Source: Mesorhizobium sangaii (GTDB lineage Bacteria > Pseudomonadota > Alphaproteobacteria > Rhizobiales > Rhizobiaceae). Taken from it: a stretch of 64,000 nucleotides of DNA. The DNA lies in NCBI RefSeq assembly GCF_014207355.1, contig NZ_JACHEF010000001.1:796002-860001 (forward strand), written 5' to 3'. Below the pieces are notes generated by a model. It was given only the letters and a program-made list of their open reading frames with translations, was not told where the DNA came from and made no database searches. Of the stretch, positions 16,927-26,270 are shown piece after piece; within the stretch, counting starts at the first letter, position 1; the number at the start of each line of letters is the position of its first letter. The position numbers and the translations under genes were made by a program.

Positions 16927-19043
16927 TCCCTGATTTCAGCCAGGTCGGCTGGGCACCGCCACGCCGTGCACCCGTCGAGGTCAAAGGCCAGCGGACGACG
17001 CCGGAAGGCCTCATCGCCAAGCATCTGTACAACCAAGGCGACCTCAAGGGGTTGCCGCATCTTGACACATATCCGGGCCTGCCGCCCTTCGTGCGCGGTC
17101 CCTACCCAACCATGTATGTCCAGCAGCCCTGGACGATCCGGCAATATGCCGGCTTTTCGACGGCGGAGGAGTCCAACGCTTTCTACCGGCGCAATCTTGC
17201 CGCCGGCCAGAAAGGACTGTCGGTCGCCTTCGATCTCGCCACGCATCGCGGCTATGACAGCGACCATCCGCGTGTCGCCGGCGATGTCGGCATGGCGGGC
17301 GTCGCCATCGATTCCATTCTCGACATGCGACAGCTCTTCGACGGCATTCCGCTCGGCGACATGACAGTGTCGATGACCATGAACGGCGCGGTGCTGCCGA
17401 TCATGGCGCTTTACATCGTGGCGGCGGAAGAACAGGGCGTTGCGCCGAAGGATCTCGCCGGAACCATTCAGAACGACATTCTGAAGGAGTTCATGGTCCG
17501 CAACACCTACATCTATCCGCCGAAGCCCTCGATGCGGATCGTTTCGGATATCTTCTCGTATACGTCGAAGAACATGCCGAAGTTCAATTCGATCTCGATC
17601 TCCGGCTATCACATGCAAGAGGCCGGGGCGACGGCCGACCTGGAACTCGCCTATACGATCGCCGACGGCATCGAATATGCCCGCGCCGGCGTTGCTGCGG
17701 GCCTGGATATCGACCGCTTCGCGCCGCGCCTGTCCTTCTTCTGGGCGATCGGCATGAACTTCTTCATGGAAGTCGCGAAGCTGAGGGCCGCGCGCCTGTT
17801 GTGGGCGACCTTGATGGCGAAGAATTTTTCGCCCAAGGACGAGCGATCGCTGTCATTGCGCACCCATTGCCAGACCTCGGGCTGGTCGCTGACGGCGCAG
17901 GACCCCTACAACAACATCATCCGCACCATGATCGAGGCGATGGCGGCAACGCAGGGCCATACGCAGTCGCTGCACACCAATTCCTTCGACGAGGCGATGG
18001 CGCTGCCGACCGACCATTCGGCGCGGATTGCCCGCAACACCCAGCTGATCCTGCAAAAGGAATCCGGCACCACGCGCATCATCGACCCGTGGGGTGGTTC
18101 GGCCTATCTCGAACGGCTGACGCATGATCTGGCGGCGCGCGCGCTTGCCCATATCGAAGAAATCGAGGCGCTCGGCGGCATGGCCGCCGCGACCGAACAA
18201 GGCATTCCCAAACTGCGTATCGAGGAAGCGGCGGCCCGCACACAGGCACGCATCGATTCCGGCGAGCAGATGCTGGTCGGCGTCAACGCGCATCGCCCCG
18301 AGACCGACATCAAGGTCGACGTGCTGAAGATCGACAATGCCGAAGTCAGGGCGCGGCAATTGTCGAAGCTGCAGCGGCTGAAAGGCACACGCGATGTCGG
18401 CGCGGTCGAGAGCGCGCTCGATGCACTGACCCGTGCCGCGGAAGGCAACGAAAACCTGCTGGAGTTCGCCATCCGCGCCGCGCGCGCCAATGCCACGGTC
18501 GGCGAGATCTCGTTCGCCCTGGAAAGAACCTTTGGCCGCCATGTCGCGACGGTACAGACGATCTCCGGTGTCTATCGAAAGGCACTCGGCGACAATTCCG
18601 TCGTCGAAGGGCTGCAGGACAAGCTTGAAGCCTTTAAGAAGAAATCCGGCGGCAAGCCGCGCATCCTCGTTGCCAAGATGGGACAGGACGGCCACGACCG
18701 TGGGCAGAAGGTCATCGCCACCGCCTTCGCCGATCTCGGCTTCGACGTCACCGTCGGTGCGATGTTCCAGACACCGGATGAGATCGCCAGGCTGGCAGTC
18801 GCGCATGACGTTCATATCATCGGCGCCTCATCGCTGGCGGCGGGACATCTGACGCTGATCCCGGAATTGCGCGACGTGCTGAAAAAGCTCGGTCGCGGCG
18901 ACATGCTGATCGTCGCCGGCGGTGTCATCCCGCCACAGGACTATGACGCGGTCCTTCAAGCCGGTGCGTCGGAAATCTTCCCGCCGGGCACGGTCATTCC
19001 GGAAGCGGCCGATCGCTTGCTGGACCGTCTGCTGAAGGCCTGA
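16923..19043 (+). CDS. mutB: Methylmalonyl-CoA mutase, large (catalytic) subunit
   Basis: A 706-residue adenosylcobalamin-dependent mutase, called bhbA in some rhizobia. The N-terminal barrel binds the CoA ester ([25 protein letters not shown] is the family signature). The C-terminal cobalamin domain has the base-off ligand motif D589-x-H591-x2-G594, with H591 as lower ligand, followed by GASSLAAGH and [11 protein letters not shown]. The likely start is TTG at 16923, preceded by GGAG and overlapping the mutA stop; no ATG lies nearby in frame. Length is normal for the family. It forms an operon with mutA. Confidence 0.95.
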   Translation: MIPDFSQVGWAPPRRAPVEVKGQRTTPEGLIAKHLYNQGDLKGLPHLDTYPGLPPFVRGPYPTMYVQQPWTIRQYAGFSTAEESNAFYRRNLAAGQKGLSVAFDLATHRGYDSDHPRVAGDVGMAGVAIDSILDMRQLFDGIPLGDMTVSMTMNGAVLPIMALYIVAAEEQGVAPKDLAGTIQNDILKEFMVRNTYIYPPKPSMRIVSDIFSYTSKNMPKFNSISISGYHMQEAGATADLELAYTIADGIEYARAGVAAGLDIDRFAPRLSFFWAIGMNFFMEVAKLRAARLLWATLMAKNFSPKDERSLSLRTHCQTSGWSLTAQDPYNNIIRTMIEAMAATQGHTQSLHTNSFDEAMALPTDHSARIARNTQLILQKESGTTRIIDPWGGSAYLERLTHDLAARALAHIEEIEALGGMAAATEQGIPKLRIEEAAARTQARIDSGEQMLVGVNAHRPETDIKVDVLKIDNAEVRARQLSKLQRLKGTRDVGAVESALDALTRAAEGNENLLEFAIRAARANATVGEISFALERTFGRHVATVQTISGVYRKALGDNSVVEGLQDKLEAFKKKSGGKPRILVAKMGQDGHDRGQKVIATAFADLGFDVTVGAMFQTPDEIARLAVAHDVHIIGASSLAAGHLTLIPELRDVLKKLGRGDMLIVAGGVIPPQDYDAVLQAGASEIFPPGTVIPEAADRLLDRLLKA

Positions 19044-19052
19044 CGCGGGCTG

Positions 19053-19106
19053 TTATAATATCTGTTGCAACACAAATCGGCCGTGTTATGATCGGCGTAG
19101 CAACAG
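19053..19106 (+). promoter_or_regulatory. Promoter and inverted-repeat operator of the AbrB-Doc pair
   Basis: CTGTTGC (19062-19068) and GCAACAG (19100-19106) form an inverted repeat of 7-bp arms. Between them TTGCAA (19065-19070) and TATGAT (19087-19092) are spaced by 16 bp like a sigma-70 promoter. An operator overlapping the promoter suits autorepression by the antitoxin, which is the rule for such pairs. Confidence 0.55.
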
Positions 19107-19117
19107 GATGATCCATC

Positions 19118-19339
19118 ATGAACACAACCATTCGCAAGATCGGCAATTCCGAAGGTGTTATCCTGCCCAAGGAGTTGCTTGAACGTCTGAATCTCAAAGC
19201 CGGCGACCAGCTTCAGATTCTCGAAACGGATAAGGACATCGTCCTCAAGGCGGTGGACGACAGTTTCGAGCGGCAGATGGAAGCAGCTCGCAAGGTCATG
19301 GACAAGTACAAGGTCGCACTACAGAAACTCGCCGAATGA
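19118..19339 (+). CDS. AbrB/MazE-type antitoxin
   Basis: A 73-residue protein with the SpoVT-AbrB swapped-hairpin DNA-binding domain at its N terminus (TTIRKIGNSEGVILPKELLERLNLKAGDQLQI). The C-terminal 25 residues are helical and charged and would wrap the toxin. AGGA precedes the ATG. It overlaps the Doc-type toxin gene by 4 nt, the usual antitoxin-first layout. It probably neutralises the toxin and represses its own promoter. Pairing an AbrB-type rather than a Phd-type antitoxin with Doc is less common but known. Confidence 0.88.
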   Translation: MNTTIRKIGNSEGVILPKELLERLNLKAGDQLQILETDKDIVLKAVDDSFERQMEAARKVMDKYKVALQKLAE

Positions 19340-19725
19340 GCTGGGAGTTTCTGTCACGTCGCGCAGTCGAAGCGATGCATGCCGAGCAATTGCGCAGGCA
19401 CGGCGGAGCGCAAGGTTTGAGAGATGAAAATGCTCTCGAATCGGCGCTCGCCCGCGCTGAAAACAAGGCGAACTTTGGGGACCCGTCGGTCGAGGATCTC
19501 GCCGCTGCCTATGTCTTTGGCATTGCCAGAAATCATGCCTTTGTGGACAGCAACAAGCGTACTGCCATCGTGGCCGCCGGCGCATTTTTGATTGTGAACG
19601 GCCATGTTCTGACAGCCGACAACGGGACGCTTTACGAATTCGTCATGGCCGTCGCTTCCGGCGAAATCGATGAAGCCGGAGCCGCGGCTTTCTTCCGCGA
19701 CCATGTCGTCAAGCTCGAAGACTAG
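19336..19725 (+). CDS. doc: Doc-type (Fic fold) toxin
   Basis: A 129-residue death-on-curing toxin. Doc phosphorylates elongation factor Tu and stops translation. The catalytic loop is H67-A-F69-V-D71-S-N73-K74-R75, matching the HxFx(D/N)xNKR motif with every key residue present, so the toxin is probably active. The family stretch HGGAQGLRDENALESALARAENK lies at 22-44. The ATG overlaps the antitoxin stop. Its 3' end overlaps the convergent Gre-like gene by 4 nt. Confidence 0.9.
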   Translation: MSWEFLSRRAVEAMHAEQLRRHGGAQGLRDENALESALARAENKANFGDPSVEDLAAAYVFGIARNHAFVDSNKRTAIVAAGAFLIVNGHVLTADNGTLYEFVMAVASGEIDEAGAAAFFRDHVVKLED

Positions 19726-20195
19726 CTGTCCGAGAGCTTGACGATCTCCCATTCCTTGTCGTTGACCACAGCGACGTCGCCAACCTTCTTGCCGAACAGG
19801 GCGACGGCCATCGGCGACACATGGGAAATCGTGCCCTTGGCCGGGTCAGCCTCGTCCTCGCCGACGATTTTCCAGTGCACCTTCCTGCCGTCATCGCCCT
19901 CGAGCGTGGCGCCCATGCCGAAACGAACCAGGTCGCTCCCCGGCTCCGGCACGGACAGCTCGGCGCTTTCGCGCCTGGCGGTCCAATAGCGCAAGTCGCG
20001 CGACACAACCGCGATGCGCTCGCGGTCCGCCTTCCGTTCGGCTTTCGCCAGTACGTCGCGCAGGTCGGCCAGATTCTCCTCGATCATCGCCAAGCCGCGC
20101 TCCGTCACCAGGTTGCGGTGCTGGCTGATCGGCCGCTCGCCGACGCCGGCAATGGCGTTTTCGCTGTCTTCCTCGCGTGTGAAAGCTCTGCTCAT
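19722..20195 (-). CDS. GreA/GreB-family protein with a shortened coiled coil
   Basis: A 157-residue protein with the C-terminal FKBP-like domain of transcript-cleavage factors (GSDLVRFGMGATLEGDDG...ISHVSPMAVALFGKKVGDVAVV). The N-terminal helices (ERGLAMIEENLADLRDVLAKAERKADRERIAVVSRDLRYWTARRESAEL) form a coiled coil, but the acidic tip sequence of GreA/GreB (a DxxENAxY-type loop) is not visible there. It may bind in the RNA polymerase secondary channel without stimulating cleavage, like Gfh-type regulators; this is inference. It is convergent with the toxin gene. Confidence 0.75.
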   Translation of the reverse strand: MSRAFTREEDSENAIAGVGERPISQHRNLVTERGLAMIEENLADLRDVLAKAERKADRERIAVVSRDLRYWTARRESAELSVPEPGSDLVRFGMGATLEGDDGRKVHWKIVGEDEADPAKGTISHVSPMAVALFGKKVGDVAVVNDKEWEIVKLSDS

Positions 20196-20316
20196 CCGTT
20201 GAACTTAGGCGCGGAGAGCCTGCACGACAAGCCATTGTCGCTGTGCTGGCGAGGAGCGACAGATTGTTTGGCACGATTCCTGCGGTGTCGGGGTTGAACG
20301 ACAGGATCCTGTGCCG

Positions 20317-21693
20317 ATGTTGAACAGACGAAAGCTGCTAACCGGAACCGCCGGCTTTGCCGTCATGGGTCTCTCGCTTGGCAGGGCGGCGGCCGCCGGC
20401 CTGACCGGCATCGAGAAAGCCTCCATGCGGGGTTCGATCAACGCCACCGAACTTGGCGTCTCACCTGGCACCTTTGACGATCAGAGCAAGGCCTTCGCCA
20501 AGCTGCTGCGCGACGCCAACGAGCGCGACATGCCGGTGTTCCTGCCGCCCGGCACCTATGTCGTTTCCAACCTCTCGCTGCCCAGCCGCGTGCGTCTGTC
20601 CGGCGTGCCGGGCGCAACGCGGATCGTCTATGGCGGCGATGGCCATTTGTTCATGGCCGAACAGGCCGACCATATCGAACTCAGCGGGCTGGTCTTCGAC
20701 GGCAGTAACCGCTCGATGGGCGACTACGCGCAAGGATTGCTCGATCTGCGCCGGGTCGCGCACCTCATTGTCGACAATTGCCAGATAACCGGCAGCGGCA
20801 AGAACGGATTGGCCTTGGAACACGCGGCGGGCCGGGTCGAACGCTCGGACATATCAGGGGCTGCCGATGCCGGCATCTACTCGGTCGAGGCCGATGGGTT
20901 GGCCATCACGGGCAACACCGTGTCCGATTGCGCCAATGGCGGCATCCTGGTGCATCGCTGGCAGGCGGCGGAAGACGGCACCATGGTCACCGGCAACCGT
21001 GTCGAACGTATCCAGGCACGCAGTGGCGGAACCGGGCAGAACGGCAACGGCATCAACACCTTCCGGGCCGGCAATGTCGTCATCTCGGGCAACATCGTCT
21101 CGGACTGCGCCTTTTCGGCGATCCGCGCCAACAGTGCCAGCAATCTACAGATTTCCGGCAACACCTGCTCGCGCTCGGGCGAGACCGCGGTCTATTCCGA
21201 ATTCTCGTTCGAAGGCGCCATCATCAGCAACAACATCGTCGACGGCGCCGCCAACGGCATCTCGATCGTCAACTTCAACGAAGGCGGCCGCATGGGCGTC
21301 TGCGCGGGCAACATCGTGCGCAATCTGTCGACCAGCGGTCCCTACCCCGCCGACCCGCCCGGCTTTGGCGTCGGCATCGGCGTCGAAGCCGACACGACCG
21401 TTTCCAACAATGTCATCGAGAACGCGCCGCTCTATGGCATGCAGATCGGCTGGGGGCCGTACCTGCGCAATGTCGTCGCCACGGGGAACATCATCCGCAA
21501 GGCTGGAACCGGCATCGTCGTCAGCGTGGTCGAGGGCGCCGGCACGGCCGTCATCTCGGACAATGTCATCGACGGCGCGCTGAACGGCGCCGTCGTCGGC
21601 CAGCGCTGGGCCGAGCCGGCGACAAGCGACCTGACATCATCGGACAAGAGCGGCTATGCGCACCTGACCGTCGAGCGCAATCACGTCAGCTGA
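20317..21693 (+). CDS. Tat-exported right-handed beta-helix repeat protein
   Basis: A 458-residue protein with a twin-Arg signal (LNRRKLLTGTAGFAVMGLSLGRAAAA). The rest is built of short repeats of the parallel beta-helix type, with regular ITGNTVSDC, ISGNIVSDC, ISNNIVDGA and ISDNVIDGA turns, as in pectate-lyase-like folds. It fits a family annotated as twin-Arg-translocated repeat protein in Rhizobiales. An AGGA precedes GTG at 20311 and ATG at 20317; the ATG is chosen for its spacing. It may act on a polysaccharide in the periplasm, but no catalytic residues can be assigned. Confidence 0.8.
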   Translation: MLNRRKLLTGTAGFAVMGLSLGRAAAAGLTGIEKASMRGSINATELGVSPGTFDDQSKAFAKLLRDANERDMPVFLPPGTYVVSNLSLPSRVRLSGVPGATRIVYGGDGHLFMAEQADHIELSGLVFDGSNRSMGDYAQGLLDLRRVAHLIVDNCQITGSGKNGLALEHAAGRVERSDISGAADAGIYSVEADGLAITGNTVSDCANGGILVHRWQAAEDGTMVTGNRVERIQARSGGTGQNGNGINTFRAGNVVISGNIVSDCAFSAIRANSASNLQISGNTCSRSGETAVYSEFSFEGAIISNNIVDGAANGISIVNFNEGGRMGVCAGNIVRNLSTSGPYPADPPGFGVGIGVEADTTVSNNVIENAPLYGMQIGWGPYLRNVVATGNIIRKAGTGIVVSVVEGAGTAVISDNVIDGALNGAVVGQRWAEPATSDLTSSDKSGYAHLTVERNHVS

Positions 21694-21704
21694 ATGCTGG
21701 ACTT

Positions 21705-22709
21705 TTAGTCCAAGGCCACTGTGGGCCTGAGCGCCCCGACCTTGACGCCAATCCGGCTCTTAATCGGACCGTTGGCCAGTTCGAGCAGCTTCGCCGCCAA
21801 AGTCTCGTCCGCGCGCAACAATTTGGCAAGAACGGCGGCAACCATGGCTTCGCCGGCGCGGCCGGCGCCATCATCGCATTTGAGTGCGATGCCGAGGCCA
21901 AGTTCCGGAATTGCGGCACAGTGAACACCCTCGGCGCCGCCTTTCGCAAAAATCCGCCCTGGTGCGGCTTCCATCAGCGCGACGTCTTCGCGGCCGGTGC
22001 CGGCGACAAAGAACGGTTCTGCCATGCAGGCGGTCAGCAGACGCTTTGCGGCCTTGGCTCGCTCGGGGCCAAAACCATTTGTCGTGACCATCCGCGCAAA
22101 GCCGAGGGCGAAGCTCCTCAGCGGCACTGCGTAGGTCGGGATCGAGCAGCCATCGGTCGCTCGTTCATCAACACCATGGACAGCGCCCGTCACGGCCTGC
22201 ATGGCGTCGCGCACCATCTCCTGCAAGGCGTGCCCCGGCTTGACATAGCCGCGGTGCGCAATGCCGGTGTGGACGCAGGTGCAGAGGAAGCCGGAATGCT
22301 TGCCGGAGCAATTGTTGTGGAGCGCGTTCGGCGAACCGCCGGCGCGGGCAAGCGCAATCTCCGCGTCATGACTGGAGGGCCAATGCGCGCCGCATTCCAG
22401 TGCTGACCCGTCCAGCCCGGCCCTGGCCAGCATGGAACGCGCCAACTCCACATGCGCCGGCTCGCCCGAATGGGAGGCACAGGCAAGCGCCAGTTCGCGG
22501 TTGCCGAAGCCATAGGCGTCCGCTGTGCCGCTTTCGACCAGCGGCAATGCCTGGATCGCCTTGACCGCGGAGCGCGGAAACACCGGCCTCGAGGTGTCGC
22601 CGATCTCCAGGACCGGCTTGCCGTCGGCATCGAAGACCGCGACTGCACCGCGGTGGGCGCTCTCGACGATCGCGCCGCGCAAGACTTCGATCAGAACCGG
22701 ATTTGTCAT
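21705..22709 (-). CDS. L-asparaginase, rhizobial (type II, thermolabile) family
   Basis: A 334-residue asparaginase of the Rhizobium etli family, unrelated to the E. coli enzymes, which hydrolyses Asn to Asp and ammonia. It has the family's serine/lysine tandem S47-x-x-K50 (PRSAVKAI), the NNCSGKHSGFL stretch with its conserved Cys, HGVDERATDGCSIPTYA, and the late GREDVALMEAAPGRIFAKGGAEGV with the second catalytic Lys. Length is normal. It is monocistronic; a palindromic repeat separates it from the thiolase gene. Confidence 0.9.
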   Translation of the reverse strand: MTNPVLIEVLRGAIVESAHRGAVAVFDADGKPVLEIGDTSRPVFPRSAVKAIQALPLVESGTADAYGFGNRELALACASHSGEPAHVELARSMLARAGLDGSALECGAHWPSSHDAEIALARAGGSPNALHNNCSGKHSGFLCTCVHTGIAHRGYVKPGHALQEMVRDAMQAVTGAVHGVDERATDGCSIPTYAVPLRSFALGFARMVTTNGFGPERAKAAKRLLTACMAEPFFVAGTGREDVALMEAAPGRIFAKGGAEGVHCAAIPELGLGIALKCDDGAGRAGEAMVAAVLAKLLRADETLAAKLLELANGPIKSRIGVKVGALRPTVALD

Positions 22710-22733
22710 GAACCCTCCCGCAAAATCAACGTG

Positions 22734-22777
22734 TTACAGCGTCCATTGCGCGCCTCAAAAGGCGCGCGGCGCTGTAA
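22734..22777. repeat. Palindromic intergenic repeat downstream of the thiolase gene
   Basis: Outer arms TTACAGCG and CGCTGTAA enclose an inner perfect stem GCGCGCCT-CAAA-AGGCGCGC. The element ends 10 bp from the thiolase stop on the minus strand and resembles palindromes common in rhizobial genomes. It may serve as a terminator or mRNA-end structure. Confidence 0.8.
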
Positions 22778-22787
22778 TGCGGGCGGT

Positions 22788-23954
22788 TTACCTGATCCGG
22801 TCGAGAATGGAAACGTAGTTGGCGACCGCCGCGCCACCCATGTTGAAGATGCCGCCAAGTTTTGCCTCCGGCACCTGGATGCCGCCGGCTTCGCCGACAA
22901 GCTGCATGGCGGTCAAAACATGCATGGAAACACCGGTGGCGCCGATCGGATGACCCTTGGCCTTGAGCCCGCCCGATGGGTTGACCGGCAGGCGGCCATC
23001 CCTGGCGGTCTCGCCGCTCATGGCCAGCTTTGCCCCCTCGCCCGGCTTGGCCAGGCCCATCGCCTCATACTCGATCAGTTCGGCAATGGTGAAGCAGTCA
23101 TGCGTCTCGACGAAGGACAGATCGTCGAGCGACACGCCGGCATTCTTCAGCGCACGGGTCCAGGCCTGTTCGCAGCCTTCGAAGGACAGGATGTCGCGCT
23201 TCGACATCGGCAGGAAATCCTGCACATGCTCGTTGGCGCGGAAGGCAACGGCGCGGCGCATCTTCAGTGCCGTCGCGGTGTCGGCAAGGACAAGGGCGGC
23301 GGCGCCGTCGGAGACCAGCGAACAGTCGGTGCGCTTCAACGGACCGGCAACGAAGGGGTTCTTTTCGCTTTCCTGGCGGCAGAACTCATAGCCGAAATCC
23401 TTGCGCATCTGCGCGTAGGGATTGTCGACGCCGTTCTTGTGGTTCTTGGCGGCGATCATAGCCAGCGCGTCCGACTGGTCGCCATAGCGCTGGAAATAGG
23501 CCTGCGCGATCTTGCCGAAGACGCCGGCGAAACCCGCCGGCGTATCGCCGTCCTCAGGCAGATAGGAAGCCTTGAGCAGGTTCTTGCCTATCTCGGGACC
23601 AGGGGTCGTCGTCATCTGCTCGGCACCGACCACCAGCACGATGCGGGCAGCGTTGGCGTCGATGGCGCGGATGCCTTGCCTGACAGCCGCCGAACCGGTG
23701 GCGCAAGCATTTTCGACGCGTGTCGCCGGCTTGAAGCGCAGCCGGTCGTCGGCCTGAAGCACCAGGCTGGCGGTGAAATCCTGCGCCGAAAAGCCGGCGT
23801 TGAAGTGGCCGAGCACGATCTCGTCGACCTCGTCCGGGCCGATGCCGGCATGGTCGAGCGCGTCGGTCGCCACCTTGACGATCAAGTTTTCGAGCGTCTC
23901 GCCCTCAAGCTTGCCGAAGCGCGAATGCGCCCAGCCAACGATGCATGCGGTCAT
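22788..23954 (-). CDS. Thiolase (acetyl-CoA acetyltransferase family)
   Basis: A 388-residue thiolase-fold enzyme of the SCP2/acetyl-CoA acetyltransferase branch. The acylated Cys is C84 in ENACATGSAAV; the HDCFT motif and the late GGLKAKGHPIGATG supply the catalytic His, and GGAAVANYVSIL closes the protein. This branch often lacks the second Cys of biosynthetic thiolases. The ATG at 23954 has GGAG six bases upstream and is preferred to ATGs at 23966 and 23996. Which acyl-CoA is used is unknown. It is divergent from betI. Confidence 0.87.
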   Translation of the reverse strand: MTACIVGWAHSRFGKLEGETLENLIVKVATDALDHAGIGPDEVDEIVLGHFNAGFSAQDFTASLVLQADDRLRFKPATRVENACATGSAAVRQGIRAIDANAARIVLVVGAEQMTTTPGPEIGKNLLKASYLPEDGDTPAGFAGVFGKIAQAYFQRYGDQSDALAMIAAKNHKNGVDNPYAQMRKDFGYEFCRQESEKNPFVAGPLKRTDCSLVSDGAAALVLADTATALKMRRAVAFRANEHVQDFLPMSKRDILSFEGCEQAWTRALKNAGVSLDDLSFVETHDCFTIAELIEYEAMGLAKPGEGAKLAMSGETARDGRLPVNPSGGLKAKGHPIGATGVSMHVLTAMQLVGEAGGIQVPEAKLGGIFNMGGAAVANYVSILDRIR

Positions 23955-24153
23955 GGCGGTCTCCATCCTTGGCGCCAGCTTAGCATGAGGGCTCACGGCG
24001 CACTTCAGCTTTATTGTTCAAATATAAACAATCATGCCCACACCGGGAAGGGCCGGAACCGGACAATCGCTTGGTGCAGGCTAGCGGGCGCCGATTTTTT
24101 TGTTGATTGACCCGTCAATAAAAAATAATCCTGCTTCAAAGGACCCCAGCGAG

Positions 24154-24744
24154 ATGCCGAAAGTCGGAATGGAACCCCTGCGCCGCAAGGCGCTCATCGA
24201 CGCGACGATCTCGGCGATCGGCGAACGCGGCTCGCTCGACGTGACCATGTCCGAGATCGCCGGCCGCGCCGGCGTGTCCTCGGCCCTTGCCCATCATTAT
24301 TTCGGCGCCAAGAACGAGCTTTTGCTGGCGACGATGCGCCATATCTTGGCCGAATTGACCATCGACACGCGGCGCGCCCTTGGTGCCGCCAGCAGCCCGC
24401 GCGAGCGCGTTTCGGCGGTCGTGGCGGTCAACTTCTCCGAGCTCCAATTCCAGCCGGAAACCATCGCCGCCTGGCTCGCCTTCTATGTCGAGGCGCAGAA
24501 ATCGGCGGCGCTGCGGCGGCTGCTCAAGGTCTATGCGCGGCGCCTGCACTCCAACCTGTTGAGCGGGCTGACCGGCATCCTGCCGAGAGCCGAGGCCGAT
24601 CGCGCTGCCGAAGCGACCGCGGCGCTGATCGACGGGCTCTACATCAGGCGGGCGCTGAAGGACGGCGTGCCCGACGCCGCGACCGCGATCGCGCTGGTCG
24701 AGGACTATCTCGAAACGAAACTCGGTGGACGGCAGACACGGTGA
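24154..24744 (+). CDS. betI: TetR-family repressor of choline/betaine genes
   Basis: A 196-residue TetR repressor with the BetI N terminus ([26 protein letters not shown]) and an HTH with [28 protein letters not shown]. BetI represses the bet operon and is relieved by choline. AAGGA precedes the ATG; upstream in-frame codons are not supported. The stop overlaps betC by 4 nt (GTGA), so it heads a five-gene unit. Its operator probably lies in the roughly 200 bp before it, which holds AT-rich stretches near 24005-24030 and 24095-24130. Confidence 0.93.
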   Translation: MPKVGMEPLRRKALIDATISAIGERGSLDVTMSEIAGRAGVSSALAHHYFGAKNELLLATMRHILAELTIDTRRALGAASSPRERVSAVVAVNFSELQFQPETIAAWLAFYVEAQKSAALRRLLKVYARRLHSNLLSGLTGILPRAEADRAAEATAALIDGLYIRRALKDGVPDAATAIALVEDYLETKLGGRQTR

Positions 24745-26270
24745 CAGCCAAGCGACCCAATTTCCTGATCGTCATGGTCGATCAGCTCAACGGTACGCTG
24801 TTCCCGGACGGGCCGGCGGACTTCCTGCATGTGCCGCATCTCAAGGCCCTGGCCGCCCGCTCGGCGCGTTTTGCCAACAACTACACCGCATCGCCGCTTT
24901 GCGCGCCGGGGCGGGCCTCGTTCATGAGCGGGCAGTTGCCGTCTCGCACCGGGGTCTATGACAATGCCGCTGAATTCGTCTCGTCGATCCCGACCTTTGC
25001 CCATCATCTGCGCGCCGCCGGTTACTATACCTGCCTGTCGGGCAAGATGCATTTTGTCGGACCGGACCAATTGCACGGCTTCGAGGAGCGGCTGACCACC
25101 GACATCTATCCGGCCGATTTCGGCTGGACGCCGGATTACCGCAACCCCGGCGAGCGCATCGAATGGTGGTATCACAATCTCGGTTCGGTGACCGGCGCCG
25201 GCGTCGCCGAGACCACCAACCAGATGGAATATGACGACGAGGTCGTTTTCCTGGCCACGCAGAAACTCTATCAGCTTTCGCGCGAGCAGGACGATGCAGA
25301 CCATCGGCCCTGGTGCCTCACCGTTTCGCTGTCGCACCCGCACGATCCCTATGTCGCGCGCAAGCAGTATTGGGATCTGTACGAACACTGCCAGGCGCTG
25401 GACCCGGAAACCGGGTTCATCGCGCAAGACGAGCAGGACACGCATTCGCAGCGGCTGTACCACGCCAGCGATTATCCGTCTTTCGAGATCACCCCTGAAC
25501 AAGTGCGTCGTTCCCGGCGCGGCTATTTCGCCAACATCTCCTATGTCGACGACAAGCTCGGCGAACTTCTGGACGTCCTGGCGCGAACCCGCATGCTCGA
25601 CGACACCGTCATCCTGTTCTGCTCGGACCATGGCGACATGCTCGGCGAGCGCGGCCTGTGGTTCAAGATGAGCTTCTTCGAGGGCTCGGCGCGGGTGCCG
25701 CTGATGATCGCCGGCAAGGGCGTTCGCGCCGGACTGATCGAAGCGCCCGTCTCCAATCTCGACGTGGCGCCGACGCTTTGCGACCTCGCCGGCATCGACA
25801 TCGGAGCGATCGCGCCGTGGACCGACGGCCAGTCGCTGCTGTCGCTCGCCAATGGCGGGCGACGCGCCGCGCCTGTGTTGATGGAGTATGCGGCGGAGGG
25901 CTCCTGCGCGCCACTCGTTGCAATCCGCGACGGCAGATACAAGTTCGTCCATTGCGAGCTCGACCCGCCGCAACTGTTCGATCTCGAGGCTGATCCGCTC
26001 GAGCGAGACAATTTGGCCGACGACCGGGCCAATGCGGACTTGGTGGCGGCATTCATGGGCAAGGTCCGCGCGCGCTGGGACATGGCCGGCTTCGACGCCG
26101 CCGTGCGCGAAAGCCAGGCGCGCCGCTGGGTCGTCTATCCGGCGCTGCGCAACGGCGCCTATTACCCATGGGATTTCCAGCCGCTCCAAAAGGCGTCGGA
26201 ACGCTACATGCGCAATCACATGAACCTCGACAATCTCGAGGAGAGCAAACGGTATCCACGAGGCGAATGA
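24741..26270 (+). CDS. betC: Choline-sulfatase
   Basis: A 509-residue sulfatase that hydrolyses choline-O-sulfate to choline and sulfate. C54 in LCAPGRAS is the residue converted to formylglycine (CxPxR motif), at the same position as in the Sinorhizobium enzyme. Metal-site stretches [12 protein letters not shown] near the N terminus and [14 protein letters not shown] in the middle are present, and the C terminus ([24 protein letters not shown]) is the choline-sulfatase tail. The GTG start overlaps the betI stop. No signal peptide, so choline-O-sulfate must be imported first; no transporter gene is in this unit. Confidence 0.95.
   Translation: MTAKRPNFLIVMVDQLNGTLFPDGPADFLHVPHLKALAARSARFANNYTASPLCAPGRASFMSGQLPSRTGVYDNAAEFVSSIPTFAHHLRAAGYYTCLSGKMHFVGPDQLHGFEERLTTDIYPADFGWTPDYRNPGERIEWWYHNLGSVTGAGVAETTNQMEYDDEVVFLATQKLYQLSREQDDADHRPWCLTVSLSHPHDPYVARKQYWDLYEHCQALDPETGFIAQDEQDTHSQRLYHASDYPSFEITPEQVRRSRRGYFANISYVDDKLGELLDVLARTRMLDDTVILFCSDHGDMLGERGLWFKMSFFEGSARVPLMIAGKGVRAGLIEAPVSNLDVAPTLCDLAGIDIGAIAPWTDGQSLLSLANGGRRAAPVLMEYAAEGSCAPLVAIRDGRYKFVHCELDPPQLFDLEADPLERDNLADDRANADLVAAFMGKVRARWDMAGFDAAVRESQARRWVVYPALRNGAYYPWDFQPLQKASERYMRNHMNLDNLEESKRYPRGE

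Noticed and set aside
20778..22406. Long plus-strand frame across the beta-helix and asparaginase genes
   Set aside because: Arg/His/Gln-rich composition typical of a shadow frame, overlapping a well-supported gene on each strand.
24050..24085. GGAAC near the betI promoter
   Set aside because: No GTT at 16-17 nt distance.
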